DNA from: Erythrobasidium yunnanense
Taxonomy: Eukaryota; Basidiomycota; Cystobasidiomycetes; Erythrobasidiales; Erythrobasidiaceae
Direction: 5' to 3'
NCBI GenBank assembly: GCA_001600175.1
Contig: BCJC01000006.1
Location: forward strand, 1,131,968-1,195,967
DNA: 64,000 nucleotides
Of this stretch, positions 60,657-64,000 are shown one piece after another. Below the pieces are notes generated by a model, which worked only from the letters and a program-made list of their open reading frames with translations, did no database searches and was not told where the DNA came from. The position numbers were made by a program, and so were the translations under genes. The number at the start of each line of letters is the position of its first letter. Within the stretch, counting starts at the first letter, position 1.

Positions 60657-63105
60657 ATGGGATTACTTGAGACGATCACGACGACGTCCAGCGTTCTCAC
60701 GCGCTTCCTCGCCTTCATTTTCCTTAGGGTCATCCGTCAGTTTGCCAACGTCAAGGTGGGCAGTCATAGGGATCGGCTATGGAAGCTGACGCTTCCTGAT
60801 GAACAGCCGGACGATATGGCGCATATGTATACTGGCCTGCGATGGTCTATCTGGCGACGCTGTCCATTATCCAGCTTAAGCTGTCATCGAGATCCGACGA
60901 GGAGCCGAAACTTGCTGGCGACGGCAGCAATGGCGCTGTGACGCATAACGAGGTCGCTGTGAAGCAGCCGAAGGGCAGTAAACACCAGAAGAAGCCATCT
61001 TACGCCGAAGTAGCGAAACATGGTACTCCTTCAGATCCAAGGAAAGAAGAAAGGGCTGTTGTGACTACCAAGGCTAAAGCTGGGTCGGTCGACAATACTT
61101 TCCAGAATGCGTCTATGAGTAGGAGTACGTCTCCGGGAAGACCGTCGCCAATCAAGCTATTGCTAGGAGGACCGTCATCTTCGAAAGCCTTCAACTATAT
61201 TTCCCTCCTGATCAACCTAGCACTCATCGCCATGTGTGCCGACTTCCAGTTTACTCCTCTATTGGGGCTAAACGTGGCAGATACAACTTTTGTCCGTGTT
61301 GGAGCGGTTACGCATGAAACCGTAAAACTTGTTGCAAGGCTACCCCCGTCTTTATGGGATAAGGAGCAGGGTTCAAGAGTGAACGAAAATATAGAATTTG
61401 CCGGTGCTCGAATAGTCTATAGGTCTGCGAAGCTGCGGGGCGCATGGCAGTACGGTGGTATATTATCCCCCAGCGAAGAGACCGACTACGTCGGAACAAT
61501 TCAGTTAAGGTCACTAGCTCCAAGTACAGAGTATGAATATGCTCTAGTCTTACCGGAGCATCTGGATGACAAGCGAATCAGTCCCTCCATACATCACGCA
61601 CACTATTTCCGAACCGTTCCCGACCCAAGACTCTCCCGTCACCAGACACACTTCACATTCGCTGCATCGTCTTGTATAATGCCCAACTGGCCGTACGTCC
61701 CCTTCCAGCATCATACAACAATTAGAGGGGCCGCCGAGTTGGCCGATCGAATAGCCACGGACAAGCTGGACTTCCTCATTTTTATGGGTGATTTCATCTA
61801 TGCGGATAGTCCTAGCTCCATATCCAGTCGCTCGGCCTATTTCAAGAAATATAGGCAAGCCATGGCTTCCAAAGAGATGCGTAGGATATATGAGCAGATA
61901 CCGACGCTGCACACTTGGGACGATCATGAGATACGCAACGACTACTCCGGACAGGGCAATGACTCGGATCCATGGTTTCAGCTTGCAAATGGTCCCTACG
62001 AAGCCTATCTGGGCAACGGGAACCCAAACTCATCGGTTCCCGGTGCGCACCATTATGCTTACGATTATGGAGATGTGTCATTCTTCGTCTGGGACACGAG
62101 AAGATACAGGTCGATGAACGACGCCCCTGATGACGAGCACAAGACTATGCTGGGCACTCAGCAGAAGGAAATCTTCCTCAACTGGCTGGCTGAGGTCAAT
62201 CAAACATCAACATTCAAGTTTGTCGTGTCGAGTGTGCCATTCATGACTCTTTGGGGTAGGTTGTTTACTAGCGGACCACTTCGCATTACCTGAACATGAT
62301 TCTTTGCTTGACAGGCGGTCCGAATGGCCAATTGGACAGTGAGTTGTATGTCATGACCTCAAGCTCTTCAACTGACTAGGCTACCTTTACTTCACCTTCC
62401 ATTTTGATTGATCGACAATACAGCCTGGGGAGGTTTCCAAACTGAGCGTAACGAGTATGTGTTCATTAAGCCGATTTCTGTCGGTTCTAGTCTAAAATAT
62501 CTATGTCAGACTCATGGATGTGATGCAATATGTCCCAAAGTAGGTCTCAAGGTCACTTGCATCTCGAAAAACAACCGGGCAGCCGAGCTTAAGACTATTT
62601 CTCTTCAGTATGATCGTTCTCTCTGGAGACCGGCACGAATTTGCTGCTGCTATTATTCGTGAGAGCGTGCTGGATTTTTCGATCAGCCCTCTTAACCAGT
62701 TTTACCTGCCTGTGAGTGGGCTCACAGCCAGCCAGAAGTGTGCTGATGGTGGGCTAATTGTAGATAAGGACTCTGAGCCCTACAACAGGGCTTGGTAGTA
62801 CAGGTGAAGATCGCCTACTAAAATGTAAGTCGATTCTTACCTCCAAACTGCTTAGCTTACAGTTTTGACTTTTATCGATCTCAGATATTCCGGACGGATC
62901 TCGCAAGTTTGCTACATTCGAAGTCGACACACGTAATGCGAAGCAGCCGACCGTTAGCATGAAGCTATATGTGGACGGAGAGGAGGCATATGCTCTCGAT
63001 GTGATTGGCAGACCAGTGCTGGCACCGGTTCCCGTTGCAAGTGTAGGCCGCAACATTGCATTGAGTCTGAGTGAACTACTAGGCTTCGGTCGAGGTTGGT
63101 TCTAG
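60657..63105 (+). CDS. PhoD-like metallophosphatase, membrane-anchored
   Basis: This is a fungal member of the PhoD alkaline phosphatase/phosphodiesterase family. The start is probably MGLLETITTTSSVLTRFLA at 60657, with hydrophobic N-terminal segments FLAFIFLRVIRQF and MVYLATLSIIQLKLSS. A basic linker and a third membrane segment follow (ISLLINLALIAMC). The lumenal/extracellular part has the usual FTFAASSCIMPNWPYVPF, metal-ligand motifs FLIFMGDFIYADSP and LHTWDDHEIRNDYSGQG, WDTRRYRS, and LSGDRHEFAA. After FYLPIRTLSPTTGLG it ends TGEDRLLKYIPDG and FGRGWF at 63105. Several short introns are present in the 3' third. The first intron's donor is uncertain. A dead 5' copy lies just upstream. Confidence 0.82.
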
Positions 63106-63264
63106 GGGTACATAAACCTATAGCAACCATACCGGCACCCGTTTTCAGAGATCTCATTTCTTTCGAAGAACAGCATGATGGGTGGGTTGCTAGTAGTATT
63201 GTTAATTACATCAACATTTATATCACCATGGCAAGCGAATTAAGTTTGCCCAGAAGGCACGAGG

Positions 63265-64000
63265 TCACGGTTTGGCGAAGAAGGAATTCAGCTTCTGCTG
63301 CCCTTTACGCTTTTTCTTGACTTTCGCGACAGAGGTACCGTTGCCATGGATGCTGGCTACTCTCTTGCCTTCCTTTCGTTTCTTGCCATTCGGCTTCTGT
63401 TCTGTTGATTTACGTCGCGTGTGCCATTCAGAGTGCATATCAGATATGCGTTTCGTGGCCGCCTCCAGGTCTTCTCCATCCATTGTCGAAATGCTTGTCA
63501 CAGCTGTACAGTTTGGACATCGAAAGACTGGCCCAACTGGTTCTATCTCCGTAAAGTCATCGCTGGACGCAGCCGATTCGGCTGCGCTTTCATCTCCGTC
63601 AAGGGTCAGATCCACAATATCTTCACTAGCCTTTTTCTTCCCCAGCGCTTTCTCAGAGACTTGCACCGCGGGCGCGGGTGATTCGCGAGGCGAGGCTGCT
63701 GATGTAGAGTTGCCAAAGAAGCCTGCGATGCCCTGCTGACCTCGCTCGGCTCTCTCCAGACCAGCAAAAGATAGCTGAAGGTTCGTAATCTGGCCCATGC
63801 CATTCTTCCTGTCCGCACCGTACTCTTTCACCAAGCGCTCTCCCAGCTTCAGAACATAGTCAATGCTCAGATTGCTTGTGACAGGAAAGTCGGTCTGGCG
63901 ATGTCGACTTTGATACCTGTCGTCTCGTATGCCCAGCACGATTTTCTTCGGCTGCGGAGGTTGCATGTTAGCGACCAGTCTTCCCAATCAGGCAATATTT
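63265..64000 (-). CDS. RAD30: DNA polymerase eta (Rad30), C-terminal part; 5' end outside window
   Basis: This is a Y-family translesion polymerase that bypasses UV damage. The visible last exon runs from 63951 down to the stop at 63265, preceded by an intron whose 3' end (CTAAC branch, then CCTCCGCAG) is at 63952. It covers the little-finger end (KKIVLGIRDDRYQSRH, ITNLQLSFAGLERAERGQQ, IAGFF), then an acidic linker. A UBZ-type ubiquitin-binding zinc finger follows: FRCPNCTAVTS with a helix carrying D-x3-H-x3-H in SDMHSEWHTRR. The last residues QQKLNSFFAK form a PCNA-binding PIP box. The catalytic palm lies beyond the right edge. Pol iota or kappa is less likely given the PIP box and UBZ order. 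Confidence 0.85.

Overview
The window is nuclear DNA from a fungus, most likely a basidiomycete. Nearly every gene is cut by short introns (about 44 to 95 bases, many with a CTGAC or CTAAC branch-like motif before the 3' AG). The proteins are typically fungal: a Tup1 corepressor, a Dia2/Pof3-type F-box protein, a Csc1-type channel, a fungal PhoD-like phosphatase, an Nce101-type protein, and a histone H3 with Ala where animals have Cys110. I cannot place it below phylum. Nothing bacterial, organellar or viral was seen.

Layout. 1-18.2 kb is gene-dense: the 3' part of TAF10, a HAT-plus-four-RRM Prp24/SART3 protein, a VanZ-like membrane protein, an Sds3-like Sin3/HDAC subunit, Utp3/Sas10, U2AF large subunit, and two single-pass membrane proteins of unknown role. 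18.2-26.6 kb is an AT-richer gene desert of about 8.4 kb with only short repeats. 26.6-46.3 kb is dense again: Csc1-like channel, a small Nce101-like gene in three short exons, Dia2/Pof3-like F-box protein, histone H3, SMC1, a small ABM-fold protein, PIG-P, an auxin-efflux-type carrier, a C2H2 zinc-finger protein and an unknown protein. 46.3-46.7 kb is a cluster of palindromes. 46.7-64 kb holds Cue3/ASCC2, Tup1, a large disordered Ser-rich protein, a GPI-anchored wall protein, a decayed partial copy of the PhoD gene, the intact PhoD-like gene, and the 3' end of a DNA polymerase eta gene that runs off the right edge.

Functional themes are chromatin and transcription (TAF10, Sds3, Tup1, H3, Smc1), RNA processing (Prp24/SART3, U2AF2), ribosome assembly and rescue (Utp3, Cue3), replication or damage tolerance (Dia2-like, Pol eta) and the cell surface (PIG-P, a GPI protein, Csc1). 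There is no metabolic cluster. Several pairs are divergent over 114 to 402 bases (VanZ/Sds3, Utp3/U2AF2, Dia2/H3, zinc finger/44.5 kb gene, Cue3/Tup1) and probably share promoters. Several tail-to-tail pairs are separated by only 31 to 57 bases.

The main observations are: four introns whose reading frame and family alignment require GC rather than GT at the 5' splice site; a 9-base micro-exon in histone H3, with the Lys4 codon split by an intron; the palindrome cluster near 46.4 kb; the gene desert as a centromere candidate; and the PhoD duplication with one dead copy. No self-contained novel system stands out. Exon joins were made by eye from splice motifs and family similarity; where exon lengths were summed, the totals are multiples of three.
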